The notes: generated by a model not told the origin, from the letters alone. A DNA stretch of 10,507 bases from Phoronis ovalis (GCA_028565635.1 JAOXYB010062846.1:1-10507), one strand, 5' to 3'; positions 1 through 9,073 are shown, counted from the first letter of the stretch. A program made the numbers and translations.

Positions 1-1401
1 GCACCATGGTGTATGTTCTGTGCAAGAACAGCTCCTCATTATAATGCCTTAGCTCGAGCATTTCCGCAGTTAGATGTTCTGGCAGTAGATGCGGTTCACT
101 TTAACAGGTAAGGATATATCCTGTTTGAACCAGCTAAGCCATTTAAGGTGTTTGAATGATGAACCATTGATGAGAGTTATATTTAATGATAAAACAGACT
201 ATTTGCATTCAGTGGTGGGGTCACTTGTTACAAACTCAAATGTTCCCAGCATGCAAAATTTTGTGGATGAAAGCAATACAGTTCTCCACATGCTTACTGG
301 ATTCAATCACAAAATACTGCAAGCTGAGAACATTTGTTTGAATTTGTGACTTGTGGCTACACCACGTGCTTGTAAATAGTTTATTTAAGTATATCATCTG
401 AACTGTTGCAGGGCCTGAATGTTTAAATTGAAAAAGCTCCTTTACCTTCCTTCAAAATATTATATGAGGTGTTTTTCAGCGGGAAATTTTGTTTTCTACT
501 AAGCACTGGAATCTACTGTTCATGGAGGGACTTCAATTCAGAGAAATACATTAAAGGTTTTGAAACATATTGCATATTAAGTACTTAGAATCGGGTGGAT
601 AAAATTGACAGAATTAGAAATTCAACAAATATATGATATTTGTGTTTTTTTATATTTTTCTTTTATAGCTTAAATGCCAGATTTGGAACTGTGTCTGTGC
701 CAAATATTTTGTTGTTTCATAACTCCAGGGCTGTAATGAGATTTAACCAAACAGAAAGAAATTTTAACACACTAGTGGAGTTCATTGAGAAAGTTACTGG
801 TAATTTTTCTGCATAACTGTACTTTTAACATACTGTCATTCAACTGTTTTATAATTTTAATTAAAAGCACATTATCATGTCATACATATCAGATGCTAAA
901 TGAATCGAACAAAAAAAATCATTATTTTAATCAGTGCAAGTTGTATGAAGATTGAGAATTTTTTTATTGAGCTGTAATGATTTTGAAAGAAAATTTGTAG
1001 AAATGCAGGCCTGGTGCGTACTAGAACTTTGTTAGCTACCAAGGGCAACATTTTATTGAACTAAGTGGGCTAGAAGGATGTATGTATACCAAAAATCCAA
1101 ACCACTTAATAATGGATTGCTGTGTCATTTAATGAATTTTCTGTTAGTGTAATTTGATCTAATTTAATATTTGTTTTCACGTTTTGTAGGTCTAGAATCC
1201 AATAAAACAGTAAATGTAACTGATGATGATTACATTGGACCTTTACCTAGCATTCCGAGCGATGATCCAGAAATATGGCTGTTTGTTTGTTGGATATTTA
1301 TATTGCTGTTCGGAGGCTGGCTATTTGGTAATTCAGAATCTGGACAAAGTTTATGGAAATCCGTTACCTCATTTGGACATGAACATGTACACATTGACTA
1401 A
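1..1401 (+). CDS. TXNDC15: TXNDC15 orthologue, C-terminal part; exons 1-107, 669-799, 1190-1401
   Basis: The spliced reading frame gives 149 residues and then TAA at 1399-1401; the 5' end is off the window. It enters inside a thioredoxin fold at APWCMFC, a CxxC redox motif at residues 4-7. The helix following the active site and a conserved [12 protein letters not shown] strand (residues 41-52, cis-proline P47) come next. A short linker with N-glycosylation sequons (NQT 62, NKT 84, NVT 88) and the family-typical IGPLPS motif (95-100) precede one hydrophobic membrane segment at about 108-125. A short tail ends in HEHVHID. This order (thioredoxin domain, IGPLPS, one transmembrane helix, acidic/His tail) matches TXNDC15, a type I membrane protein of the secretory pathway. 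Its loss in humans causes Meckel-type ciliopathy. Both introns are GT-AG: exon junctions fall after codon base 2 (S36) and after codon base 1 (G80). From memory, the human protein lacks the second active-site cysteine; this one keeps it. The family assignment is strong; the exact role in this animal is inferred. Confidence 0.93.
108..668 (+). other. TXNDC15 intron (561 bp)
   Basis: The donor is CAG|GTAAGG at 107/108. The acceptor is TTTTATAG at 668, after a T-rich run. Retaining the intron would hit TAA at once (109-111). The AT-rich interior shows no second gene, repeat or RNA that I can support. An open frame at 89-349 overlaps exon and intron in a different frame from the TXNDC15 exon and is not coding by similarity. 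Confidence 0.9.
800..1189 (+). other. TXNDC15 intron (390 bp)
   Basis: The donor is ACTG|GTAATT at 799/800, and the acceptor is CACGTTTTGTAG ending at 1189. Splicing joins G799 to GT at 1190-1191, making a glycine codon and keeping the frame into the IGPLPS-containing exon. The rest of the intron is AT-rich, and I see nothing else in it. Confidence 0.9.
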
Positions 1402-1572
1402 ATCAGTTCAAATTGCTGTTTGCCAACAAAGTTTATGGAAATCCGTTACCACATTTGGACATGAACATGTACACATCGACTAAATCAGTTCAAATTGCTG
1501 TTTGCTAACAAAGTTTATGGAAATCCGTTACCACATTTGGACATGAACATGTACACATTGACTAAATCAGTT
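1344..1572 (+). repeat. 82-bp tandem repeat, 2.8 copies, spanning the TXNDC15 stop codon
   Basis: Copies start at 1344, 1426 and 1508, a constant period of 82 bp; the third copy breaks off near 1572. Each copy carries the last 18 codons (QSLWKSVT to HEHVHID), the TAA and about 25 bp of 3' UTR. Copies 1 and 2 differ at three sites by eye. One changes Ser to Thr (TCA to ACA) and one is a silent ATT/ATC change. Copy 3 shares the Thr codon with copy 2 and the ATT with copy 1. The first copy is the functional gene end; the other two lie downstream of the stop. Because 82 is not a multiple of 3, each copy sits in the next frame. Confidence 0.97.
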
Positions 1573-2150
1573 ATAATATTTCATTGAAAGTTTTACTTCC
1601 AGCCCTTTGCTGTACATAGTGCCCCATCGTCAAACAGGGAAACTCTTCGCTCAGTGTTTTGTATTTGACCATTTGCATTACATAGATATTTTAAAACTAT
1701 CAGATTAAATACAAATTGTGGACATGTTGTCATATCTAGATGAGGACACTGTCACTGTCACAAGACCTGAATGTATAAGTTAAGGATATATGTAATTTAT
1801 TAATGTTAAATGATGTTTGTTTGTTTTCTCTGATGCTCATTACACAAAACTAATGTTTCGTCATGAAATGATATTCAGTTGCCCAGGGATTGAGACATGA
1901 AATAAGTTACTCAATATCCTCTCAAAGGGCAGTATTCTCTGTACAACCAAAATTCTCGAGCTTCAACCATGGACAAAAGTTGGGGATCACCCGATATTTA
2001 TTTTAGGACTTCAACATTTTTTTTCTTCGTCCTTTCTCATGGCCTACCCTCATTCACTGCTCTGAGAATTGATACAATAAACAGACTGTGTCTTAGAAAA
2101 CAACACATGACTACCATCAAGTAGCCCAATAAATGCTTTTCTCCATTTTT
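1402..2150 (+). terminator. TXNDC15 3' UTR with candidate poly(A) signals
   Basis: AATAAA hexamers lie at 2076-2081 and 2128-2133, with a third at 2192-2197. The first is followed by GTGTCTT and the second by TGCTTTTCTCC, which are plausible U/GU-rich downstream elements. The end given here is therefore approximate, and the UTR would be roughly 0.7 kb. No earlier AATAAA was seen after the stop codon. Apart from the tandem repeat at its start, I see no other element in the UTR. Confidence 0.6.
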
Positions 2151-2410
2151 AAATTTTAACCTATTTTCACGTTTTATCAGAGCAATATTGGAATAAAAAT
2201 TAATACCCCGGTAAATGAATCACCCTATAAGCGTATACGTACGGACAGTCCAATAAGGTACCCTTTTTGTATTCTTGATCGAAAAATTAATCCTTACTGC
2301 GCGTAACACAGAATAATGTGCTTTGTTTTAAAACAACCCTTTTCAAACGTGCTGCGTGTCATCCACTGATTTCAGTTGGACGCTCTGCCGGGGTACGTGT
2401 AATCAGTAAT

Positions 2411-2442
2411 CTAGGATAAATAAAACTCTTTATACATCCTAG
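2411..2442. repeat. Inverted repeat / hairpin, 14-nt arms, 4-nt loop
   Basis: The arm at 2411-2424 (CTAGGATAAATAAA) and the arm at 2429-2442 (TTTATACATCCTAG) pair at 12 of 14 positions around the loop ACTC. The two mismatches are adjacent. The 14-bp direct repeat begins 15 bp downstream. It could be a mobile-element end or a chance palindrome; nothing assigns a function. Confidence 0.7.
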
Positions 2443-2456
2443 GCCAGGGGGAGCAG

Positions 2457-2505
2457 CCCCTAAGGAAGTGAAATTCTGCAAAAAAAATACACCCCTAAGG
2501 AAGTG
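2457..2505 (+). repeat. 14-bp direct repeat CCCCTAAGGAAGTG, two copies
   Basis: Copies lie at 2457-2470 and 2492-2505, identical over 14 bp and spaced 35 bp start to start. The interval includes an A-run. A 14-mer repeated this close by chance is unlikely. It may be a short tandem duplication or the footprint of an insertion; the 21-bp spacer carries no recognisable element. Confidence 0.8.
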
Positions 2506-2716
2506 CCAACAAATAGGAAACAACTTTCTAGCCAGATGCTGACTGTGATTCAATTCTCATTCCAATGCTGAGTGGGTGCATGCTAGTTAGGGTCTAGGGC
2601 ATGTCGCCGAAAGTCAACTCGCTGAAACTCCGAAATATATTAGCCATGGACAACTCGAATATGTACTTTCCGGACTAGATGTCCGCTTCTCTTTTAAAAA
2701 ATAACATACACATCAT

Positions 2717-2726
2717 ACTTACCTTG
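2717..2726 (-). other. Orphan consensus splice donor, minus strand
   Basis: Read on the minus strand this is CAAG|GTAAGT, a full match to the metazoan donor consensus, with the exon side at 2723 and higher coordinates. The sequence upstream on that strand (about 2724-2930) has no long open frame; the best is about 27 codons. It could mark the end of a non-coding exon of an antisense or divergent transcript, or be chance. Confidence 0.3.
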
Positions 2727-2804
2727 TTCATTGTTCTGTTTCCTGAATTCCGTTTTAAATATCTCCGTTAGAGTTTGCTAACAAGTTTGTATTAAAACAT
2801 TATA

Positions 2805-2972
2805 ATGCCAGAAAATGTCCTCAAAAATGAGCAATGTGAAATTGTGACGCACCAGATAGTAGCACATGAAATAGTACAGTCACGGTTGAGGAACGCAGGA
2901 ACATCATTGTCTATTTCCGTGACAAACTTTCATAGCACTCAACATTACTTATTAATTTTGCAAAAAGAGTGA
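2805..2972 (+). other. Small open frame of 55 codons, not recognised
   Basis: ATG at 2805 opens a frame to TGA at 2970-2972. The product is mixed and hydrophilic, with no signal peptide, membrane segment or motif that I recognise. It lies just after the CpG-denser block and is followed by very AT-rich DNA. The composition is more balanced than that of most random frames here, but at this length that is weak evidence. It may be noise or a decayed exon. Confidence 0.12.
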
Positions 2973-5340
2973 AGCCATTATTGTAAAATTGGAAAATTTT
3001 ATTTTTTAATGTTGTTAATTGTTTATGTTTTTTTATATTATACCATTTTACGTTTTTTAATAATATACAACATACTGGTATTTTAACATTTTTAAAAATT
3101 GTTCAATCTTATATTTTTTTTAAATATCATACACCATTCTGGAAATTAAAATTTTGTTTAGCTCTTGTAAATCAAAACTGCTGAATATCTTACTCTAAAA
3201 TATATGTAACACACGTTACATTTCCAGTCATCAAAAATAACTCTTTTGCGCATTTTTGGTAGCGAACATGCGAATCCAATTTATACCGAAGTGTAAGATC
3301 TAGAGATATAGCTAATGCCATGTAACTGCTTGCCTGCACTTGTTTTTTACTGATGAAACATTACTTGAGGCAGCTGTTTTCACTATGACCTACAGTGCAT
3401 TGCAAAGCGGCCGTCCTGTGATGATGTCAAAACGTAATAAGGAGTAACAGGAAAAAAACAGAACACCTCGCACACTACTTGTTATAAACTTTTGACTAAA
3501 AGTACGACAAAACATTATTTCACTTTCCTAATTCCTTACTTTGAACTTGAGCTAAAGTGATATTCAAAAACTGTTAAAATATGCATTTTTGCCTTGTTTA
3601 GACCATTTGCCGGCGAAGAATTTATTATTGCAACACAACTCTTTTACAGTTCAAAAATAAAGGTTTATCTACAGTTTATTTCACGCGCAACTTGCTCTCT
3701 CCAGCAAACCTGTATCTCGTTACACATTTTAACCAAGTCTGCGGTAATTTTCATTGATTTCTAAGGAAAGTTGTTGACCAAATTTTGGTGGGACATCAGA
3801 TGTTGACTATCAAGAACAAGCCAGAAATAATTAAAAGTAAAAATGAGATAGTTCTTTTGGTTCTTGAAGACATTAATAATCGAGTTTATTTTGAAAAATA
3901 AATGTGTTCTACTGTTGCAATAGAATTGAAGAAGTGACTGTAATCCAAAAAGTTTCTGTATCATACTATATACATGGTAGAAAATGTAAAATCATTAAAT
4001 TTGCCGCGTTTGATATTATTTTTTATTGACTGTTAATGAGAAAACATAGGAAGAAATAAGTCATTAGATATAGATTGTAAATTGACCCCATAATTATGTC
4101 CTTTTCAAGATATTGCGTTTTAATATTACGATTGTTTCATATACCTAATAGAATATTTGTGATTTAGTATTTCCTACCATACTTATACATGCAGAAGTTC
4201 ACTTCATCACAGGAAGTCTATGCAATGCAAAAACATATATTCATCATATAAAAGGTAATGAACTTCGTAACATTCGTTTGGGGTAATTTATACATTTATA
4301 CTGCTTGCCACTTGTTTCTGTTTGTTTATTTTGCATGACAAGGTGTGTTGTCCTAATTATATGAAGCTACCTGCTCTAAAAGATTTTTTTACATTTATTC
4401 GATGATAACATGTACAGCAACCTTTCTGATTGCAGTTTCCCACATTTGCCACCAGGGGGATACGTGAGCCACGGCATGTACTGCACTATTCAATTACTGA
4501 CCGAGTTGTTCCAAACTAGAGAAATAGTATAATTATGTTTTTATAAGTAAACACGTCAATAATCTTATAATACTCATGCAGTCCTACATTATAAGAAACT
4601 ACTTGTTGATACGTGAAATTAAAAACAATTAAGCTTTACTCGAAATTATTAATTATATAGCTGATAAAACGTTATTTTTCTTAAATATATGGAGTTTTGA
4701 TACGAGCAATTGTTTTATTAATTACTGCTGTGTGCTTTCCAATATTTATTAAAGCCAATAATCAAACACATGGCGATAGTTCTTTCTGAAAAAGAATAGT
4801 GGAAGTCATAAGTAGCAAGGAAAGTAAAAATACGCTATTATGACCAATAAATACATCTTTCAGCTGTTGTATAACTCAGTTTTTCACGATATTATATATA
4901 TAGGGCTGCTGAGAATGGGTATAGTTTGCGTGTCATGATACCACATGCGGATCCAGGAATTACGAAAATGATAAGAAATTTGTGGTTAATGGGCATCGCT
5001 ATTAATATTATATATGCTTAAAACTGAGACTGAAGAGATTGTTTAGATAATCCAGATGTTTCTTTCCATAACGTTAACTCAGTTTCTTTTCCTTCCCCAA
5101 CTTCCGTTAACATACTTATAAACTATTTCATCAATAACCAGTATATTGTGCTTTTATTATCATTAATATAAAGAAAATATTAGAAAGTTTATATTACTTA
5201 GGTTGTCTTGGGGATGTCGCAGAGCAAATATATTAAAGCTTAGTTATTTATTTACCCTAAATCTTTTCATTAAATTCATTCGCTTGTTGCGACCATACCT
5301 TTTGTAAATGTTTAAGAATTCTAAACAAAAATCAGGACAA
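2973..5340. other. Long AT-rich non-coding stretch
   Basis: I see no gene, RNA gene, long repeat or mobile-element coding sequence on either strand. Open frames are short and low in complexity, such as the Phe/Asn-rich minus frame at 3761-3964. Homopolymer T and A runs are common around 3000-3125. An 8-bp inverted pair (GAAGTTCA at 4194 and TGAACTTC at 4259) is within chance. Confidence 0.6.
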
Positions 5341-5351
5341 TATCTTCAGGC

Positions 5352-5427
5352 CGGTTCAAGGACAAAATAAAGTTCCGAACAAAAACGAACAGTGACGAGT
5401 GGGCCGGGGTCGCCGTGTAACTTAACG
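5352..5427. promoter_or_regulatory. Compact CpG cluster, candidate promoter or enhancer
   Basis: Eight CpGs fall within 76 bp, including GGGCCGGGGTCGCCGTG at 5401-5417, the most GC-rich stretch of the intergenic region. About 180 bp downstream there is a good plus-strand donor, GAA|GTAAGT at 5604/5605. A CpG cluster followed by a donor is what a promoter with a non-coding first exon would look like. The downstream gene has its first visible acceptor at 8975. No TATA box placed to match was identified, so this is a candidate only. Confidence 0.3.
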
Positions 5428-5605
5428 CCACTATAGTATGTTATCAGTTGTTATCAAGTATACGGAGATTAGCTTGTGTCAAAATATGAACTGAATTTAT
5501 AATCCTATCAGTTATTAAATAGAGACCAGGCACAAGACAGGAGTTTTAGTAAACACACTGTGTGACGAGGCAATCTAAAGGAATTTGGATCACCAGTATA
5601 TGAAG

Positions 5606-7200
5606 TAAGTAGATAAGCAGTAGTTATTTTTTTCTCAAGATAGCTATGGAAACCGGGTGCAGTATAATTTTATAAATAGTATTGAGAAAGGGGCACAGCG
5701 TGAACGTATAATGAAGAACGCTAATGGCCAACTCTTTAAGGGGCTTCACTGAATTGTTACGTTCTAACAACACCCCATCATAGCAAATAGGATGGCTTAC
5801 CCGATCCCATGAATCGGCATATATCTCCCTCTAACCTAATTTCACTATCGAAAGAAAACCTGAAAAGACATCGAAAGATGGTTAAATAACATATTTAGGC
5901 AAAACGAGAAAAAACACAGATTTATAGTTTTACAGGATGATGTGAATCGAGCCGCCGGATATTAATTTGATCGAAACTGAACCGAAGAACTACAGGAGTA
6001 CAATTAACATGGGACATTATTTAGATGTTACTACAAAAAATAATTTGTATATTGACTAAAACTGATTATTAATTTACTTCGCTTTTTATTAAGTGTTTTG
6101 AAGGGTTATTTTATATAAGGATCGATTATTTTTTTGCCTTGTTAAACGTTGTTAACGATATACTGCTAAACAAACAGCTCGATATCTCTCCTTCAACAGG
6201 CTTAACGACTATTCAAATATGCAAGTTAAGGTTAACTGACCAGAAAAGGTATGCAAAAGAAAACTTAACCACATAAAGAGTACACAAAACATACAGATTA
6301 CATGTATTATACATCAACTAGTTCTTTATTATAAACATAAGATAAAAGCAGATGTGGCAACTGTTGTTACTTTAGTATTAGTTGTCCCACTGTTACTTCA
6401 TATAAATCTAAAATCAAAATTTTAAGACTGGTAATTTGTTTTGACACGAAAGTTGAGGCAATACACGGTCTTAACAACGAGTAGTTGCTGTGCCCAGTTG
6501 TAACAAAAATAGTTTGATGTATACATGATACGGGGCACACGTCATACTATATTTATTTTATTGTATCCAGAGGCAACATTCTTAAACGAGCTGTGATATT
6601 TTGCTAAGATATTAAAATTAATATATAAAGTAAATGTTATACAAATGAAGTGAAAGACATTGAAATATATTACGACAACGCTCTTACACAGAGTTAATTT
6701 ATCATTAATTTATATAAATAAAAATAGAACAAATAGTAAACGCAACGATGCACCAAAAGATAGACGTTTAGCAGGTATCAAGTGGAAAGAACAAGTATTG
6801 GGAATATTCCATTAGGTGTTTATTAGGCTCTTCGGTCGGTCGTATACTCGGTTCACGCGCAAGTAAATAACCGGAACAGGTTAAATGAAGCAAAGAAACG
6901 AATTTATAATTAGATGAGTGAATAGTTTAAATTTATTTACAAAAATTAAGTACATGGTAGTACCACTGAATGACATCGGTAGAGATCATTGAGTGCAAAA
7001 TATGACCAGTGACCACACACAAACCCTCTTCGTCATAGAATCCGCTAAGTTCAATATCTTCATGGAACATAAGAACTTTATTTGCCAACAACAACAGCAC
7101 CATTTGGCATGTACGTACGCGTTCATTTGTTCAGGGGACTTTGTTTAACGGGTTTAGTATGTAGGGTAATTAAGGAATTGATTAATTATCCAACAGCTAC
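5606..7200. other. AT-rich non-coding stretch with one CpG patch
   Basis: No coding gene is seen on either strand. The one standout is 6833-6873, where seven CpGs fall in 41 bp around TCGGTCGGTCG and CACGCGC, possibly a regulatory site. A loose hairpin, GGTAATTAA with TTAATTATCC, lies at about 7165-7191. Everything else is AT-rich, with short chance frames. Confidence 0.5.
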
Positions 7201-7204
7201 CTTC

Positions 7205-7278
7205 TAATACTACTATTTAAATTATTTTACTTTATTTTTTAAAAATTTAATTTAATTTCATTCTATATAGTAGTGTTA
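7205..7278. repeat. 12-bp inverted repeat flanking a 50-bp AT-only-like core
   Basis: TAATACTACTAT at 7205-7216 is matched by ATAGTAGTGTTA at 7267-7278, 11 of 12 positions complementary. The spacer is almost entirely A and T and can pair further with a shift. It could be the remnant of a very small inverted-repeat element; there is no clear target-site duplication. Confidence 0.5.
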
Positions 7279-7525
7279 ACTTAGTAATTAAAACTCGTGT
7301 CTCTATCTCAACTGTTATGCTATTAATTAATGTACTATTTTGCATTCAGCACTATTTTTGTATTGTGGATTCATCGTGCGCGATTTTATTGTTATATTTA
7401 TTGATAAATCGTTAAATGTACTGAGCCTTGTAGTTGCATGCACCCGTGTGGCAAACACAGTATTAGCTTGTCTTTGTCAGACGTCTTTGAAAATTAAAGT
7501 AACTGATTTACCCCCAAAGTATTAG

Positions 7526-7531
7526 GTGAGT
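7526..7531 (+). other. Orphan plus-strand splice donor TAG|GTGAGT
   Basis: The GTGAGT hexamer starts at 7526 after TATTAG. It lies 1.45 kb upstream of the acceptor at 8975, and a TATA-like CTATATAG lies about 260 bp upstream at 7263-7270. Together these could frame a short 5' non-coding exon of the coiled-coil gene. The small 61-codon frame ending in TAG exactly at this junction shows no family resemblance and is not called as a gene. Confidence 0.25.
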
Positions 7532-7739
7532 TTCTTCATTAAATCTTTACCGCTGCCAGTCTGCGCCAACGTGTTTTGAACTGAGACCCTTACAATATTT
7601 CTTAGTTATAATATAGTTTCCGTTATAGTCCCATGTCGAAATCCACATAATCTTATTTTCTTCTTTAATTTAGCTTGTTTAGATTAAGTTATAATTATCA
7701 AGCTATATTTTTTTGACCATTTCTTATAGTGTTTAAAAG

Positions 7740-7768
7740 AGTGCAGCAAGAAAGACGATCACTGCACT
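7740..7768. repeat. Hairpin with 7-bp stem AGTGCAG / CTGCACT
   Basis: AGTGCAG at 7740-7746 pairs perfectly with CTGCACT at 7762-7768 around a 15-nt loop. It lies at the distal edge of the tRNA-like relic and may belong to the same element. Confidence 0.5.
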
Positions 7769-7900
7769 GCGTCTTGCCTAGCTAGAACATGGATTATTTT
7801 AAAATTCGTAATACCTGGGATGTTATTTAGGGCGAACACTGTAAATGATCAAACCAGGGATCGAACTCAAGACTTTCGAAGGTGTTATGGTATAAGTGGG
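7769..7900 (-). mobile_element. Probable decayed tRNA-derived SINE fragment
   Basis: On the minus strand, the complement of 7857-7868 reads GAGTTCGATCCC. This contains GTTCGATCC, which fits the RNA polymerase III B box (GTTCGANNC) of a tRNA T-arm. Just upstream on that strand, CTTCGAA looks like an anticodon loop, but the flanking arms do not pair and no A box matches well, so this is not a functional tRNA. The most likely reading is the tRNA-related head of an old SINE, with its body running toward 7769. Ends are approximate. Confidence 0.4.
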
Positions 7901-8970
7901 TAGATCTTTTAGTACGCAAAATGTAATAAGTTGCAATTTATTTTACTATGTGTCTTTTGCATGCTATCCTTAGCAGTGCAACACTGTTCATTCGGTGTCA
8001 ATCTGAATAAATGATTGATTTACAAGGTTACATGAGTTACATGACCGAGTTTTGCAATCACTGCGTTGACATCGTCATTAACAACGGATTAGAAGCAGTT
8101 ATGTGCAAGACATGTTTACGCACTGATCATAAAAATTGATTAAGTATCAATTGTATAAAACAGAATCAAGTTTCTATCCCGTTTCTATAATCACATAGAC
8201 GCTTTTTGTGACACAGTTCAATGGAGGACCATAAAACTTATTATATTGCAAGGGCCAATTATAATTTATTTCTTCAGGAGCCTTGACTAAGATACTGAAG
8301 TACTATTCCACAATACGTCCATCGGTAACTAAATACTTAAAAGTTTTCTATGCTTAACTACAGTAGATATAGCCGTTCTTTCAACAGAGTATACACTCAT
8401 TATAATGTACTCCAATTTAATATACTGATCGTTTTGTGTAAGTTTCATTCAAAACAACATTTTCTTTCAATATAAGGATTTATATTTGAATCTGTACTGC
8501 GTGCTACTAAGTAACATATAATGGTGAAACTGACGTTTTCCTTTTTAAATTATGAACATTCCTATTTATTACTGTATTCATACCAACAAGCTCGTAAAAT
8601 TAAACAGGAAACTAATTAGGCAATGTATACGTTTTCTCGGGAGATATTCATCATGTTTCTCTATATTTTTAATGATACAATTTACCTTGTGTAACCTACC
8701 GAGAAGTGAGCATGATTTCGGACAATTCAGAATTGTCGCATAACATTTTCAAAACTTATTTTTTATAATACAAAACATATATCTGCGAGATTATCTATTT
8801 AATATCGACCCTAATTATATATGTTTTTATTAATAATCAACTTGGTCGGATTACTAAAAAGCTTTCCATCATTTGGTGTTTTAAATCAGTAACAAAAATG
8901 TTATTTTTCTTGTTTTGCCATATCAAATTTTATGATTTTTTGTTATATTTGTTTTTTTAAATTTGTTTTT
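7901..8970. other. Non-coding stretch upstream of the coiled-coil exon
   Basis: No supported gene is seen. A perfect 9-bp tandem pair GTTACATGA lies at 8027-8044. A 63-codon open frame at 8552-8743 has no recognisable family or splice context. The last 150 bp become T-rich (8890-8970), as expected for the polypyrimidine tract of the acceptor at 8974. This stretch is probably an intron or the upstream flank of the next gene. Confidence 0.5.
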
Positions 8971-8974
8971 GCAG

Positions 8975-9073
8975 TTCACGATGAGAAGTTATACCAAAGA
9001 CACCATGTGACATCGATCTTCACTGCCTATATTAAATAAAATAACTTCACAGTTTACCAGAAAAGTATTTAAA
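8975..9073 (+). promoter_or_regulatory. 5' leader part of the exon, with in-frame uORF and start-stop ATG
   Basis: A T-rich tract and TTTTTGCAG| (AG at 8973-8974) make a good 3' splice site. The leader then has ATG at 8981, opening a 9-codon uORF that ends at TGA 9008-9010. The last codon of that uORF is itself an ATG (9005) in the strong context CACCATG and is followed directly by the TGA, a start-stop element. The uORF is in the same frame as the main ATG at 9074, with no other stop between them. Such uORFs usually lower translation of the main frame. If transcription starts inside this stretch instead, the acceptor would be irrelevant. Confidence 0.5.

Larger units (their letters stand above)
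2209..2690. other. CpG-denser block just downstream of TXNDC15
   Basis: More than twenty CpG dinucleotides fall in about 480 bp by eye, against an AT-rich background where they are sparse. They include clusters near 2232-2245 (GCGTATACGTACGG), 2296-2303 (TGCGCG), 2347-2396 and 2590-2686. The block also holds a hairpin, a 14-bp direct repeat and a small 5-bp hairpin at 2671-2685. It could be an unmethylated regulatory region or an old mobile-element insertion; I see no terminal repeats that decide this. No convincing coding frame is present. Confidence 0.4.

Noticed and set aside
89-349. 86-codon plus frame overlapping the first TXNDC15 exon and intron
   Set aside because: It is in a different frame from the recognised exon, and most of it lies in a well-bounded GT-AG intron. 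No family resemblance.
1223-1483. 86-codon plus frame across the last TXNDC15 exon
   Set aside because: Shadow of the real exon. Its familiar-looking tail comes from the second copy of the 82-bp repeat shifted by one frame.
2359-2553. 64-codon minus frame
   Set aside because: It runs through the hairpin and direct repeat; no recognisable domain or splice context.
3761-3964. 67-codon minus frame rich in Phe, Asn and Leu
   Set aside because: Composition is that expected from AT-rich non-coding DNA.
4194-4266. 8-bp inverted pair GAAGTTCA / TGAACTTC
   Set aside because: Arms this short and 57 bp apart are expected by chance in 10 kb.
7340-7525. 61-codon hydrophobic plus frame
   Set aside because: It starts from a non-ATG codon and has no family resemblance. 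Kept only as context for the donor at 7526.
7857-7930. Functional tRNA gene on the minus strand
   Set aside because: A B box is present, but the anticodon and acceptor arms do not pair and no A box fits.
8552-8743. 63-codon plus frame
   Set aside because: No motif, no splice signals or initiation context to support it; typical chance length for this region.
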